DNA from: Saccharothrix sp. NRRL B-16348
GTDB taxonomy: Bacteria > Actinomycetota > Actinomycetes > Mycobacteriales > Pseudonocardiaceae
Direction: 5' to 3'
Length of the DNA stretch: 64,000 nucleotides
Assembly: GCF_001280085.1 (NCBI RefSeq)
Contig: NZ_LGED01000220.1
Location: 155,118-219,117, forward strand
Below, piece after piece: positions 53,525-62,745 of this stretch; positions within the stretch are counted from its first letter, which is position 1; the number at the start of each line of letters is the position of its first letter. The position numbers and the translations under genes were made by a program. The notes under the pieces were generated by a model. That model was not told the DNA's origin. It saw nothing but the letters and a program-made list of their open reading frames with translations, and did no database searches.

Positions 53525-55213
53525 TCATCGCCCGCCGGACCACAGCCACGCGGGACCGCTGTACCCGCGGGTCTTGACCCGGTGCCGGGTGAACGCCGCC
53601 GGATCGGGCTCGGTGTGGCCCTCGCCGACGACGAAACCGTGCAGGACGTCGGACACCATCGCGGCCACGTCCGCGGTGCCCGGGCCGTCACCGGCAACGG
53701 CGGCGCGCAGCGGGGCGCAGTCGACCAACCGTCCCAGTCGGGTCGGCACGCCGTTGCCGAAGCCGAAGGCGGCCAACCCGACCGGGCCGATGTCGATCGC
53801 GAGCCGCAACCGCATGTGGTCCTGGTAGTCGAGGTTGTCGGTGTTCAACCGCGCCCACGTCCCGCTCAGGAGGACGTGCAGCGCACGTCGCACGTCCAGG
53901 TCGGGTGGCAGGAACGCGACCAGGCCGTCGCCGGTGCCCTGGTGATCGGTGTCCGCCAGGACGAGGCCGAGTTCGCCCAGCACGTCGTCGACCACGACGG
54001 CCAATCTGTCCTGCAAGGACTTGCGCCGAGCCGGTTTCCTCCCGCTGTAGCCCACGATGTCGACGACGAAGCCCATCCGGACCGTGTTCTGCGCCCGCGT
54101 GACCCGGCCGGCCGGAACCCGGTGGGCACGTGCCGTGGCCGGATCGTGAAGCGGGGCGGGTGCGGGTGCGGGACTCAACGCCCTGATCCGGCGGACCAAC
54201 TCGGCCGAGTCCTCCAGCCCGGCGACCACGTCGGCGAGTTGCCGCACCAGCCACTCGGCTCGGCCGGTGTCGTGGGGCAGGGTGCCGCCGATGGCCACGC
54301 GCATGTTCTCCCCGGCGACGGCGACGGCGCGCGACATGTCCTTGACGCGTGACGCGGTGTGCACCAGCTTCGCCTCGGCGGCCTGCAACTCGTCCGCCAC
54401 GCCGAGCGCGGTGAGGTCGTTGCGCGACCGGCGCACCAGCTCGTCGGCGGCGGTCCGCAGCCGGTGCAGCGATTCCTGTTCCGCGCGGAACACCCGAACC
54501 TGGTACCTCATGTCGCTCGCGTGCGCCAGGTACCGGGCGAGCGGCGGTATCGCCGGATCACCGGTGCTCCACGTCCACGCGCTCATCTCACGATCCCGGT
54601 CGGGATCGGCCACGACGACGAGATCGCGCTCGGCCCCGGCGCCCGCTTCCGGCTCCCACACCGCCATCCCGTCGCGGAGCACCGCGCCGTGAACCGGACC
54701 GGGGTGCTCCCGACCGGACGGCAGGGAGGCCTCCGCGGCAGCGGCGATCCGGGCGAGGGCGGTCTGCGTGACGCCGTCGTACTTGCCCTGGAAGACTCGG
54801 ACCTCAGCGGTCGCCTTGCCGGCGAGATCGGCGCGGATCTCCCTCCACCACCGGGAGAACTCCACCCACCCGGCCGGCGTGGCGGACCCGATCCGCCGTG
54901 TGCTCTCCTCGGTGGGCAGCGGAGCGCCCAGGACGAGCGACAGCACCAGCACGTCCTGGTGGCGGCGGACCAGTGCCTGATAGGCCACCAGCCTGTCCTC
55001 CACGGCCGCGGCGGGGCCTTGGCCGAGCGACGACAGATCCTGCGGCAGGTCGACGGCCAGGCCGGTGGCCCCGATCGGCTCGTCCATCCGCAGCAGGGTG
55101 CGGCAGCGCTGCCACAGTGCGCGCAGGGCGGCGTGTGCCGCCGCGGCCCTGGGCCCGACCGCGGGCACGAAGAGGTGGACGACCAGCTCCTGGTCGGTGA
55201 TCCCGTCAGTCAT
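53525..55213 (-). CDS. CATRA-type conflict protein with nucleotidyl-cyclase-like C-terminal domain (CATRA-1)
   Basis: 562 aa. I recognise it as a caspase/TPR-repeat-associated (CATRA) protein. The N-terminal domain begins ELVVHLFVPAVGP, and a helical middle follows. From about residue 380 the text resembles a class III nucleotidyl cyclase: VVDIVGYSGR (first metal Asp), GTGDGLVAFLPP (second), LRLAIDIGPVG and RLVDCAPLRAA. ATG with GGAGGG upstream, overlapping the preceding small gene by 8 bp. Converges on CHAT-1 with 3 bp between stops. Whether it makes a cyclic nucleotide is untested. Confidence 0.82.
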   Translation of the reverse strand: MTDGITDQELVVHLFVPAVGPRAAAAHAALRALWQRCRTLLRMDEPIGATGLAVDLPQDLSSLGQGPAAAVEDRLVAYQALVRRHQDVLVLSLVLGAPLPTEESTRRIGSATPAGWVEFSRWWREIRADLAGKATAEVRVFQGKYDGVTQTALARIAAAAEASLPSGREHPGPVHGAVLRDGMAVWEPEAGAGAERDLVVVADPDRDREMSAWTWSTGDPAIPPLARYLAHASDMRYQVRVFRAEQESLHRLRTAADELVRRSRNDLTALGVADELQAAEAKLVHTASRVKDMSRAVAVAGENMRVAIGGTLPHDTGRAEWLVRQLADVVAGLEDSAELVRRIRALSPAPAPAPLHDPATARAHRVPAGRVTRAQNTVRMGFVVDIVGYSGRKPARRKSLQDRLAVVVDDVLGELGLVLADTDHQGTGDGLVAFLPPDLDVRRALHVLLSGTWARLNTDNLDYQDHMRLRLAIDIGPVGLAAFGFGNGVPTRLGRLVDCAPLRAAVAGDGPGTADVAAMVSDVLHGFVVGEGHTEPDPAAFTRHRVKTRGYSGPAWLWSGGR

Positions 55214-55544
55214 GGCCCTCCGCGGTGTCCTCGGAGAGCGACCGGTCCACGTCGAGCCCGTCGACCACAGCTCCGACGAGTTCCAACACGTCGTCACGCG
55301 CGGAGGTCACGGTCGCCTCCGCGTGCCCCACCCGCGTGTACCGGGCCGGGCCGGTGAGCTCCAGTTCGAGCACCGCGTCGCGGAAACCTTCCGCGTCGTC
55401 GGTGTCCAGTGCGGCGAGGAGGTTCCGGAGGAACGCCGCCACGACATCCCACCGGGGCGGGACGAGTTTCCAGGAGACGATGTCGTCCAGCACCGCGCGC
55501 GCGTCCTCGATCAGTTCGGCGTCAATGCGGTCCGCTGTCACCAC
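55206..55544 (-). CDS. CATRA-associated small protein 1
   Basis: 112 aa, acidic and mostly helical (IDAELIEDARAVLDDIVSWK; DAEGFRDAVLELELTGPARY). It overlaps the start of the CATRA-1 gene by 8 bp. A second small protein precedes CATRA-2 in the same way, so this is the conserved small partner of the CATRA pair, likely a regulator or binding partner. It has no membrane segment or known enzymatic motif. GTG start with a weak ribosome site. Confidence 0.7.
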   Translation of the reverse strand: MVTADRIDAELIEDARAVLDDIVSWKLVPPRWDVVAAFLRNLLAALDTDDAEGFRDAVLELELTGPARYTRVGHAEATVTSARDDVLELVGAVVDGLDVDRSLSEDTAEGHD

Positions 55545-55638
55545 GACAACCTACTCGGGCGGGGTGACCTGTTGATCCGAAAAGTGCGGCGACGGGCACG
55601 GCGGCACTTCCGTCGACAGCCGGCACGTGAGGCTCGTG

Positions 55639-58600
55639 CTAGCCGATGTGGATGAACGGCGCCCAGTGCAGGACACCGATCGCGCGGACGGCGGGGAACG
55701 GGGAGCCGGCGCACTCGTCGCGAATGCGGCGAACCGACCGGTGCAGGGCCGTCGCGGCAGCTTCGGGGCGGCCGGTGAACTCCCGGTAGAACGCCCGGAC
55801 CACCTTGGCCGCGACCGCGTCCTTCGTCGTCCATCGGGTGGCCACGACCTGGGCGAACCCTGCCTGTTGGAGCGAGCCCGCGGCGTGCACGGGCTCATCG
55901 GCCAGGTCGATGCGGCCCGCCGCGCTCTCGCAGGCGCTGAGGAACGCGAACTCGGCATCCGGCAACCGAACAGCCCCGATGCGGGTGCCGGTGACCGGAC
56001 CTGTCGCCTGGTGGTCATGCGTGTAGAGGACGGCGTCTTCGCCCAGCGCCGGGTTCTGCCCCGCGTGCCCGGCGAAGTGCAGCCACGGGTGCCGGGGCAA
56101 CTCCGCCAGCAGTCGTTCCGCGGTGGCGTCCTCGTCGAGCAGTTCAGTGCCTGCGCCGACGGTCTCGACAACCGATCGGAGCTCGTTCGGCACGTTCGGC
56201 AGGTCGGCCAGCCCGGGGGTGCGGGCCAAGCCCACGGCCAGCACCGAACGCTTCGTGGCAGTTGTCCGGGGGCGCGACCTGGACTCCGCCAACGCCCGCA
56301 GCGTGGGGGTGTAGGAGGACACGACCCGGTCCAGGGTCGAGTCGGTCGGCGCGGTGGCGCCCCACGGGTAGTGGCCTGCCGCGTGCACGGGCAGGAAACC
56401 GAGGAAGCCGGTGGGGCACCAGCGGACGTGCCTGCCTTCCGCGACGTCCGCGCCGGCCCGGTCGTAACCCAGTGCGGTGAGCACAGGCTCCACGCACGCC
56501 AACCACAACCAGCTCAGGACGCCGCGCACGGTCTCGGTGGCACTCATGCGGACGTCGAGCGGGTACGTGCGCGCGTCGAGTCCGATGGCGACCGAGCCGA
56601 GGAAGGGCGCGACCTGGTTCGTCACCGCCGCCGAGGTCAACCGGGGCAGCGGCAGCACTCGGGCCCGGCCGCCACCGAGCAGGACGGCATCGCTGCCGAA
56701 CCTGCTGACGTTGAGCACGACCACCGGCTCGCTGCCCACAGCGGCGAGCAACGCGTGGAACGAAGGACGCAGGAAGCCCGGGTCCACCGCGCGGATCCGG
56801 GCGAGCACGTCGCGCCTGCGGGTCTCGAGCGTGCGACGGTGGTCGAGGTCGTCCAGGGCGGCCAGTGCCTCGTCCCGGGTGAAGGACTCGGGCGCGTGCG
56901 GATCGGGTGGCAACCGGGCCAACGCCCGGTCGACGGACTCGTACTCGCCGACCAGGTCGGGGTGGGCGGCCCGCAGCCGGTCCAGCGCCACCCGTTCGAG
57001 GTGGACGTGCTGCACCAGGCTGCCTCGGCCACGTTCGAGCACCTCTACGGCGAGGTCGACCCTGCCGTCGTGCAGTGCGCATGCCGCCGCGTCGGATGCC
57101 AGCGCGTGGAAGTCGCGCAGGTCCCTTTCCCGGTCGTCGCGTCGCCATGTCCTGGGCGACAACTCGACCAGCTCGTCTACCGCGGCGGAGTAGCGCTCCC
57201 ACGCGCGCCGCCAGTCGCCGCCCTCGGCCGCTCGTCGGCCGAGGCCGGCCAGGAGTCGCACCCGGTCACGCTGGGGCGTCGCCGAGGACGTCAGCACTCG
57301 GTCGACCAACGGCGCGACAACCGGGTCGGAGTGGTCCGTGCGCAGCAGGATCTCGATCAAGTTCGCGGTCAGTGCGGCGGTGGCGTAGCCGTCGGCTCCG
57401 GCCGCCAGCAGGGTGCGAACCAGTGCTTCGGGCTCGGCCAGGACCGTCACCGGGTGCCCGGCGTCCACCATCGCCAACCGTGTCACCGCCCAGTTGGCGG
57501 CCAGGAGCCGGCGGGCCGGGCCGTCCGCCGACAGCCGCGCCAGCTCCTCGCGCTGGAGCACGTCGGCACGGGCGAGGGCGTCAGGGTCGACCCCGCGCCG
57601 GTGGCGGCGGCGCAGCACGGAGGCGAGGTTGTTGACCATGACCGCCCGGTACGAAGAGGACGTCGGCACGTCGGCCAACGCGGCTTCCAGGTACGACTGC
57701 GCCTCTGCCAACCGTTCGCCCGCCTCGGCGGACGCGGTCGTCGTCTCGGCGATCTCGATCAGCACGGTGCCGAGCATCGCGCGGGCGGCGGGCTGGAACG
57801 TGTCGGACTCGGGAAGTCGGACGAGGGCTTCCTCCAGCATCCGCCGCGTGCCGATCAGCAGTCCGGGGACGCCCGTGACCCGCCAGCGGCGCAGCATCCG
57901 GTTGGCGAGGTTGACGATGACGCCGCCGTAGTCGATGTCTCCCGGTCCGATACCGGCGACCGCCTGTCGGGCCAGTTCCACGGCCTCGTCAAGCCTGCGG
58001 TGGTCCCCGGTGAGCGTGTGCTGGGTGTCGCGCACGTTGGCCAGGGCGTTCAGGCAACTGGTGGGTCGCAGCCCACTGGCGCCGCAGATCCGCAGTGCCT
58101 CCTCCAACACCTCAGCCGCCGAGTCCGCCAGCTCGACGTCACCGGTCGACTCGGCCAGCTTGCCGCGCGCCGTCCCGAGGGCGTGGAGGTACAGCACCCG
58201 GTGCTCGGTGGAGGAATCAGCCGCCGCGGCCTTCTCCGCGTGCTGGACCGCCTCCCGCAGGGCAGTGGTGTCCTCGCTGTGTTCCCACCAGGTGAGCAGG
58301 TGGTTGCCGAGCTGGTGGTGGGCCATGGCGATGTGGGAGGGCAACGCCGTGAACGCGGTGGCCTCGCGGCACAACCGGATCGCCTCGATCAACGGTGCCG
58401 CGTCGCGGGTGGCGTGGTGCCGCAAGGCCAGAACCGTGGACCAACCACCGCTGATCACGCAGCGCTCGTCGGCGGTGACCGCGCCGTCGAGTGCCGCGCG
58501 GTAGGTGGCTTCCGCTCGGGCCAGGTCGCTCAGCCGACCGGTCCGCTCGTAGCGGTCGGTCAGGTTCAGGGCCAGGTTGTTGAGCAGTTCCGGCACGCGT

Positions 58601-58866
58601 CGGGGTTCTGCCGCGGGCGAGCGGGCCGCTGCCTCGGCCGCCGCGACCGCCTGGTCGAGCAACGGCACCGGCTGCGATGACAGGGCGGCCAGGTCGCGCA
58701 GCACGCGGGCCAGGGTGCCCTGCGCCTGCACGAGGAGGTCGGGAGTGGCGGTCGGGTGCGCGATCACGGCCTCCAGCAGCCGCCGGGCCTCGTGCAGGGC
58801 GTGCTGATCGGCGGTCGCGCGGTAGCGCTCCAGCAGGACCGTCGCGGTGACGACATCGCTGTACAT
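55639..58866 (-). CDS. CHAT caspase-like protease with TPR-type repeats (CHAT-2)
   Basis: 1075 aa. Helical repeats fill about 1-650 (YERTGRLSDLARAEATYRAA; STGDVELADSAAEVLEEALR). The CHAT domain occupies about 800-1075: RWCPTGFLGFLPVHAAGHYP, VVSSYTPTLRALAE, His about 934 in LHFAGHAG and Cys about 979 in AFLSACESAAG. It differs from CHAT-1 in repeat sequence and in the loop after the catalytic His. ATG at 58866 with GGAGGA upstream, 5 bp past the PH-like gene stop. Fourth gene of the leftward six-gene operon. Confidence 0.92.
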   Translation of the reverse strand: MYSDVVTATVLLERYRATADQHALHEARRLLEAVIAHPTATPDLLVQAQGTLARVLRDLAALSSQPVPLLDQAVAAAEAAARSPAAEPRRVPELLNNLALNLTDRYERTGRLSDLARAEATYRAALDGAVTADERCVISGGWSTVLALRHHATRDAAPLIEAIRLCREATAFTALPSHIAMAHHQLGNHLLTWWEHSEDTTALREAVQHAEKAAAADSSTEHRVLYLHALGTARGKLAESTGDVELADSAAEVLEEALRICGASGLRPTSCLNALANVRDTQHTLTGDHRRLDEAVELARQAVAGIGPGDIDYGGVIVNLANRMLRRWRVTGVPGLLIGTRRMLEEALVRLPESDTFQPAARAMLGTVLIEIAETTTASAEAGERLAEAQSYLEAALADVPTSSSYRAVMVNNLASVLRRRHRRGVDPDALARADVLQREELARLSADGPARRLLAANWAVTRLAMVDAGHPVTVLAEPEALVRTLLAAGADGYATAALTANLIEILLRTDHSDPVVAPLVDRVLTSSATPQRDRVRLLAGLGRRAAEGGDWRRAWERYSAAVDELVELSPRTWRRDDRERDLRDFHALASDAAACALHDGRVDLAVEVLERGRGSLVQHVHLERVALDRLRAAHPDLVGEYESVDRALARLPPDPHAPESFTRDEALAALDDLDHRRTLETRRRDVLARIRAVDPGFLRPSFHALLAAVGSEPVVVLNVSRFGSDAVLLGGGRARVLPLPRLTSAAVTNQVAPFLGSVAIGLDARTYPLDVRMSATETVRGVLSWLWLACVEPVLTALGYDRAGADVAEGRHVRWCPTGFLGFLPVHAAGHYPWGATAPTDSTLDRVVSSYTPTLRALAESRSRPRTTATKRSVLAVGLARTPGLADLPNVPNELRSVVETVGAGTELLDEDATAERLLAELPRHPWLHFAGHAGQNPALGEDAVLYTHDHQATGPVTGTRIGAVRLPDAEFAFLSACESAAGRIDLADEPVHAAGSLQQAGFAQVVATRWTTKDAVAAKVVRAFYREFTGRPEAAATALHRSVRRIRDECAGSPFPAVRAIGVLHWAPFIHIG

Positions 58867-58871
58867 GTCCG

Positions 58872-59657
58872 TCAGTCCTCCACGCCCCATGGAGTGATGA
58901 CGTCACCGTCGCGCCACAGCGGGCTCTCCGGCATGGTGAACAGTTCGAAGATGCGGTCGACCTGCTTGCGCAGCGCGACGTGGCAGTTGGGCGCCCACGC
59001 CCACAGGAAGTCGATCATGTCGTCGGCCAGCCGCATCAGCGCGTCGGGTTCGTCGTCGACCGAGCTGAAGCGCGTCTGGAAGGCGGCTCTGGCGTTCACG
59101 GCGTCCAGCTGATCGAAGAACGCGTTCGCTCCGCCCACCTCTATCATGTCCGCCGTCCGCACGCCGAGTTGCGCGACGTTGTAGTCGCTCGCCGGTTTGC
59201 CCAGGGTGCGCAAGACGTGTTCGTAGAAAGCCGGGTACAGAGCGGGGATGTCCCGTGGACCGGGCACACCCTGTTCGAGCACGAGGTCGATCGCCCCGAC
59301 GAACCGGTTCGCCTCCCGGGCGGTGCCGAACGTCACCGGGTACAGCCCCGGTCCGTCCATGGCGGCCAAGTACCGGCCGTCGGGTCTGACCAGCAGCCGC
59401 GTTCCGCGCAACCGGTCCCAGTCGGCCGATTTGATCGTGCGACCGCGTTTGACCTGGAAGATCCGCTCGCTGGTCACGACGGCCACCCCGAAGGAACCGT
59501 GCGCGTCGTAGCCGAGGACGAGCACGCGTTCACCGGGGTTCAACGCGGCGAGGAGTCCGACCTCCTCGCGCGCCACCCGTTTGCGCGAGGCGCGGTCCTC
59601 GTTGGCCAGCTTGGCCAGCAGGTCCGGACTGGGGTCGACGGCGCCGAACAGGCCCAT
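58872..59657 (-). CDS. Protein with an N-terminal PH-like (bPH/YokE-type) domain
   Basis: 261 aa. Residues about 35-125 (EEVGLLAALNPGERVLVLGY, FGVAVVTSERIFQVKRGRTI) have the pattern of bacterial PH-like domains, which bind membranes or protein partners. The remainder is helical with Trp and Pro clusters (MRLADDMIDFLWAWAPNCHV) and no known motif. The ATG follows the CATRA-2 stop by 1 bp with GAGGAGTGA as ribosome site, so expression is coupled. It could tether the conflict complex to the membrane; this is inference. Confidence 0.6.
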   Translation of the reverse strand: MGLFGAVDPSPDLLAKLANEDRASRKRVAREEVGLLAALNPGERVLVLGYDAHGSFGVAVVTSERIFQVKRGRTIKSADWDRLRGTRLLVRPDGRYLAAMDGPGLYPVTFGTAREANRFVGAIDLVLEQGVPGPRDIPALYPAFYEHVLRTLGKPASDYNVAQLGVRTADMIEVGGANAFFDQLDAVNARAAFQTRFSSVDDEPDALMRLADDMIDFLWAWAPNCHVALRKQVDRIFELFTMPESPLWRDGDVITPWGVED

Positions 59658-59658
59658 G

Positions 59659-61287
59659 TCACTCCTCGGTGATCGAATCGTCGGCGGAGCGACGAGCGGC
59701 CCGGTCGGGCACCCACACCCAGCCGGTGGTGTCCAGTTCCTTCTCGCGCACCGCGACGGGCCGGAAGGCGAAGTCCGGTTCCAGGTAGCCGTGGGCGACG
59801 ACCTGGGTGTGCAGCCAGTCGGAGACGATCACGGCGAGGTCGCCGGACTCGACGGCCCGCAGTTCCCGGCAGTCGACGAAGCGCTTCAGGTCGACGACCA
59901 AGGGGCCGCGGAGGCCACGCCAGCCGTTGTCGGCCGCTTCCCCGCCGGCGCCCACGATGCCGAAGTCGACCGCCATGCGGATCCGCATCCGATCGGTGTG
60001 GTCGGCGTTGTCACGAGCCAGGGCGGCGTCGGTCGTGCCGATCAACTCCCGCAGGGCCGCCGCCGTGTCGCACCCGACCGGCAGGAACGCGAACCCGCCG
60101 TCTCCCGTGCCTTCACGGATCTGGTCCGCTACCGGACCGACCCTCACCAAGACCTCGTCGAGCACTCGACCGAGCCGCCGGTTCAGGCCCTCCCGCTGCC
60201 GGGCAGACCGCCGGCCGTAGCCGACGACGTCCACGACCACGCCCAATCGCGCGGTCAGCCCGCCCCTGTCGACGGTCGCGGGCGGGCGCACCTCGATGCG
60301 GGCGCGTTCGACCATCGGGCGCAAGTGGTCCAGGTCGTCGGTGATCGCTTGGACGAACCAGTCCGCGAACTCGCGGTCGTCGTCGAAGAATCCGCCGTGC
60401 GGCGCGTCCACCGGTCCGAGGTGGCGCGCCAGGTTGTCCCGGATGATGACCGCCGACCGCAGCAGGTCTTCCAGCCTGCCCGCGGTGAGCCGCACCTCGG
60501 TTTCCACATCGCGCAGGGTGTGGTTCGCGCCGCGCGTCAGGGCGGACTCCAACTCCTGGCGCAGGTCCCGGGTGTGCTTGCCGTGGTCCCACACGCGGGC
60601 CTGGTAGCGAATCCTGGCCGCCTGCACCAGGTACCTGACCAACGGCGGGGCCGCTCGCACGTCGCTCCACCACGTCACGGCGGTGGCATCGGCGTCGTGG
60701 TCGGCGGACGCCAGCGCGAACAGCACGCGGTCGGGTCGGGCCGCACGCGCGACGGGTGATTCCCACACCGCCAGCTTTCCGCTGGGCACCCACGTGCCGG
60801 TTCGCTCCCAGCCCGGTGGCAGCGGTGCGGCGGTGGTCGGTGCGAGGTCGCGGATCAGCCGCCCCGCCGAAGCCGTCGACGACACCTCTCCGCACACGGT
60901 GGCCGAATAGAGCAGGCACGTGCCCAGCCACGCCCCGGCGGACACGCTCCCCGCCACCCGTGACCAGCTGCCTGTCGCCGAGTCCCAGTCACGAGCGGGC
61001 AGGAGCAGGGACAAGCCGACGGCATCGTGGGTGAGGTGCCTCGCGACGATCTGGGTCCGCCCGGCGCCGTCCTGACGCGCCACCACCGGCGCCGTCCCGA
61101 AAGTCCCGTCCAGCACCGAGGACAGCTCCGCGTCCAAGCCCGCCACGGGCCGATCCAGGTCGAACGCCCGCACACAGGCATCCCACAGCGCGGAAAGGCG
61201 GGTTCCGGCTTCCTCGGCGAACGGTCCTTCGGTCGGCGCGAACGAATGCGCGATCAGGTCGAGGTCAACGAGGTCCGCGCGGTCCAC
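59659..61287 (-). CDS. CATRA-type conflict protein with nucleotidyl-cyclase-like C-terminal domain (CATRA-2)
   Basis: 542 aa, a diverged paralogue of CATRA-1. The N terminus DLIAHSFAPTEGPFAEEA aligns with the CATRA-1 start; the C-terminal cyclase-like part repeats the same blocks: VVVDVVGYGRRSA, GTGDGGFAFLPVG, RIRMAVDFGIVGAGG and RFVDCRELRAVE. Both metal-type aspartates are kept. GTG at 61287 with AAGGAGA upstream, overlapping the small gene by 23 bp. In CATRA-2 the residue after the first metal Asp region is Gly (VGYG), not Ser (VGYS). Confidence 0.8.
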   Translation of the reverse strand: MDRADLVDLDLIAHSFAPTEGPFAEEAGTRLSALWDACVRAFDLDRPVAGLDAELSSVLDGTFGTAPVVARQDGAGRTQIVARHLTHDAVGLSLLLPARDWDSATGSWSRVAGSVSAGAWLGTCLLYSATVCGEVSSTASAGRLIRDLAPTTAAPLPPGWERTGTWVPSGKLAVWESPVARAARPDRVLFALASADHDADATAVTWWSDVRAAPPLVRYLVQAARIRYQARVWDHGKHTRDLRQELESALTRGANHTLRDVETEVRLTAGRLEDLLRSAVIIRDNLARHLGPVDAPHGGFFDDDREFADWFVQAITDDLDHLRPMVERARIEVRPPATVDRGGLTARLGVVVDVVGYGRRSARQREGLNRRLGRVLDEVLVRVGPVADQIREGTGDGGFAFLPVGCDTAAALRELIGTTDAALARDNADHTDRMRIRMAVDFGIVGAGGEAADNGWRGLRGPLVVDLKRFVDCRELRAVESGDLAVIVSDWLHTQVVAHGYLEPDFAFRPVAVREKELDTTGWVWVPDRAARRSADDSITEE

Positions 61288-61585
61288 CGTTCTCCTTCGC
61301 CCGCAGGACGTGCACGAGGTGGTCCACTCGTTCCCGCACCGGCAGGGGGATCGGCTTCGCGTCCGCCGGCGCCGAGCCGATCCGGACCGTGCGGCCCGGG
61401 TCCAGGTCCAGCAGCACCCACAGGTACTGCGGGAGCACCGCGCTCCCGTCACGCGCGGCGGCGGTCACCATCTGCGCCAGCACCTGCTCCACCTCGCCCC
61501 AGGCGGCGTCGTTCAGCTGCGCGTTCAGCAATTGCGACAGATGTGCAATTAACGCGGCTATGTCTTCTTCGTCTGCGTGCGGCAT
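61265..61585 (-). CDS. CATRA-associated small protein 2
   Basis: 106 aa, helical, acidic N-terminus (ADEEDIAALIAHLSQLLNAQ). A central strand-rich part LPQYLWVLLDLDPGRTVRIG is followed by VRERVDHLVHVLRAKENGG. First gene of the leftward six-gene operon; its end overlaps the CATRA-2 start by 23 bp. It is the same position and size class as the small protein before CATRA-1, though the sequences are only loosely alike. Promoter presumably in 61586-61834. Confidence 0.7.
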   Translation of the reverse strand: MPHADEEDIAALIAHLSQLLNAQLNDAAWGEVEQVLAQMVTAAARDGSAVLPQYLWVLLDLDPGRTVRIGSAPADAKPIPLPVRERVDHLVHVLRAKENGGPRGPR

Positions 61586-61834
61586 GACACCCGATTCTCG
61601 CCGTCACGAGCTGCGTGCGGTTTTCACGGCTCACGACAACTGATCTTCATCCGACTCGTGGGCAAGTGTGAACCACGCCAAAAGGAGTTTGTCCGCAGTT
61701 TTGCGGTAGTAGCGATCACGGTCTGACCAGTGACAGTCGATTCACCGTGAGGTACGTTCCGGGCGCGCGTGTCGTCACTCCGCAAATGCAAGAGGCGGAT
61801 TGAACGCCGACCGCTCACGCCGAGGCGCCGGCGG

Positions 61835-62707
61835 TCAGTCCACGGTGTCGGGCGCGGGCTGGGGATGGTGGGTCGTCGCCCACGAAGCGAGGAAGCGCAG
61901 TCCTTCGTGGGATCGCGAGTCGGGTTCGGCGATCCAGATGATGAGTTCCTGCTCCGGGTCGGCGCTGCAGGTGAGGACGTCCCAGTCGAGGGTGAGTTCG
62001 CCGGCGACGGGGTGGTTGATGCGCTTGAGGCCGCCGGCGCGGGGTGCGACGTGGCGGTCTGCCCACCAGTGGCGGAACTGGTCGTCGTGGACGGACAGGT
62101 CACCGACGAGGGCGGCCAGCCTGGGGTCGTCCGGGTGGGCCGCGGCTCGGCGGCGCAGGCCGGCGACGGCGTTGCGGGCGGAGGCCTCCCAGTCCGGGTA
62201 CAGCGATCTCATGGCGGGCTCGGTGAAGATGTGCCGGACGTAGTTGCGCTTCTTCTCGGGGATGGCCGCGAAGTCGGTGTTGAGCAGGGCGGCGGCCATC
62301 GGGTTCCACGCCAGGATGTCCAGGTGACGCCCGACGATCATGCCGGGCGTCACGGTGAGTTCGTTCAGCACGGTGAGCAGCTGCGGCTGCACTTTTCGGG
62401 CAGTCCGCCGTGGTCGGCTGACCTGGCGTCCGGCCAGCTCGTACAGGTAGTCCCGCTGGGCGTCGTTGAGGTGCAGGACGCGGACCAGGGATGCCAGCAC
62501 GGACGTCGACGGGGTGATGCGGCCCTGTTCGAGGCGGGTGTAGTAGTCGGTGCTGATGGCGGCGAGCACGGCCACCTCCTCCCGGCGCAGGCCGGCCACG
62601 CGCCGCCGCCTGTCGGCCTCGGGCAGGCCGACCGCACGGGGGCTGAGCTCGGCCCGGCGGGCTTTGAGGAACTCGCCCAGCTCGTCGAGGTGCGCGCTGC
62701 CGGTCAT
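61835..62707 (-). CDS. XRE-family regulator with MmyB-like ligand-binding domain
   Basis: 290 aa. N-terminal XRE HTH (FLKARRAELSPRAVGLPEAD, RVAGLRREEVAVLAAISTDY, then YTRLEQGRITPS) and a C-terminal MmyB-like PAS/ligand-binding domain (LAWNPMAAALLNTDFAAIPE, YPDWEASARNAVAGLRRRAA, RINHPVAGELTLDWDVL). The family usually controls a divergent oxidoreductase gene and senses fatty-acid-like ligands. It is divergent from the alcohol dehydrogenase across two similar palindromes. ATG start. Confidence 0.92.
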   Translation of the reverse strand: MTGSAHLDELGEFLKARRAELSPRAVGLPEADRRRRVAGLRREEVAVLAAISTDYYTRLEQGRITPSTSVLASLVRVLHLNDAQRDYLYELAGRQVSRPRRTARKVQPQLLTVLNELTVTPGMIVGRHLDILAWNPMAAALLNTDFAAIPEKKRNYVRHIFTEPAMRSLYPDWEASARNAVAGLRRRAAAHPDDPRLAALVGDLSVHDDQFRHWWADRHVAPRAGGLKRINHPVAGELTLDWDVLTCSADPEQELIIWIAEPDSRSHEGLRFLASWATTHHPQPAPDTVD

Positions 62708-62745
62708 GCCGGCCAGTGTGCCACCGCCGGGCAGCCGCGAGGGTA

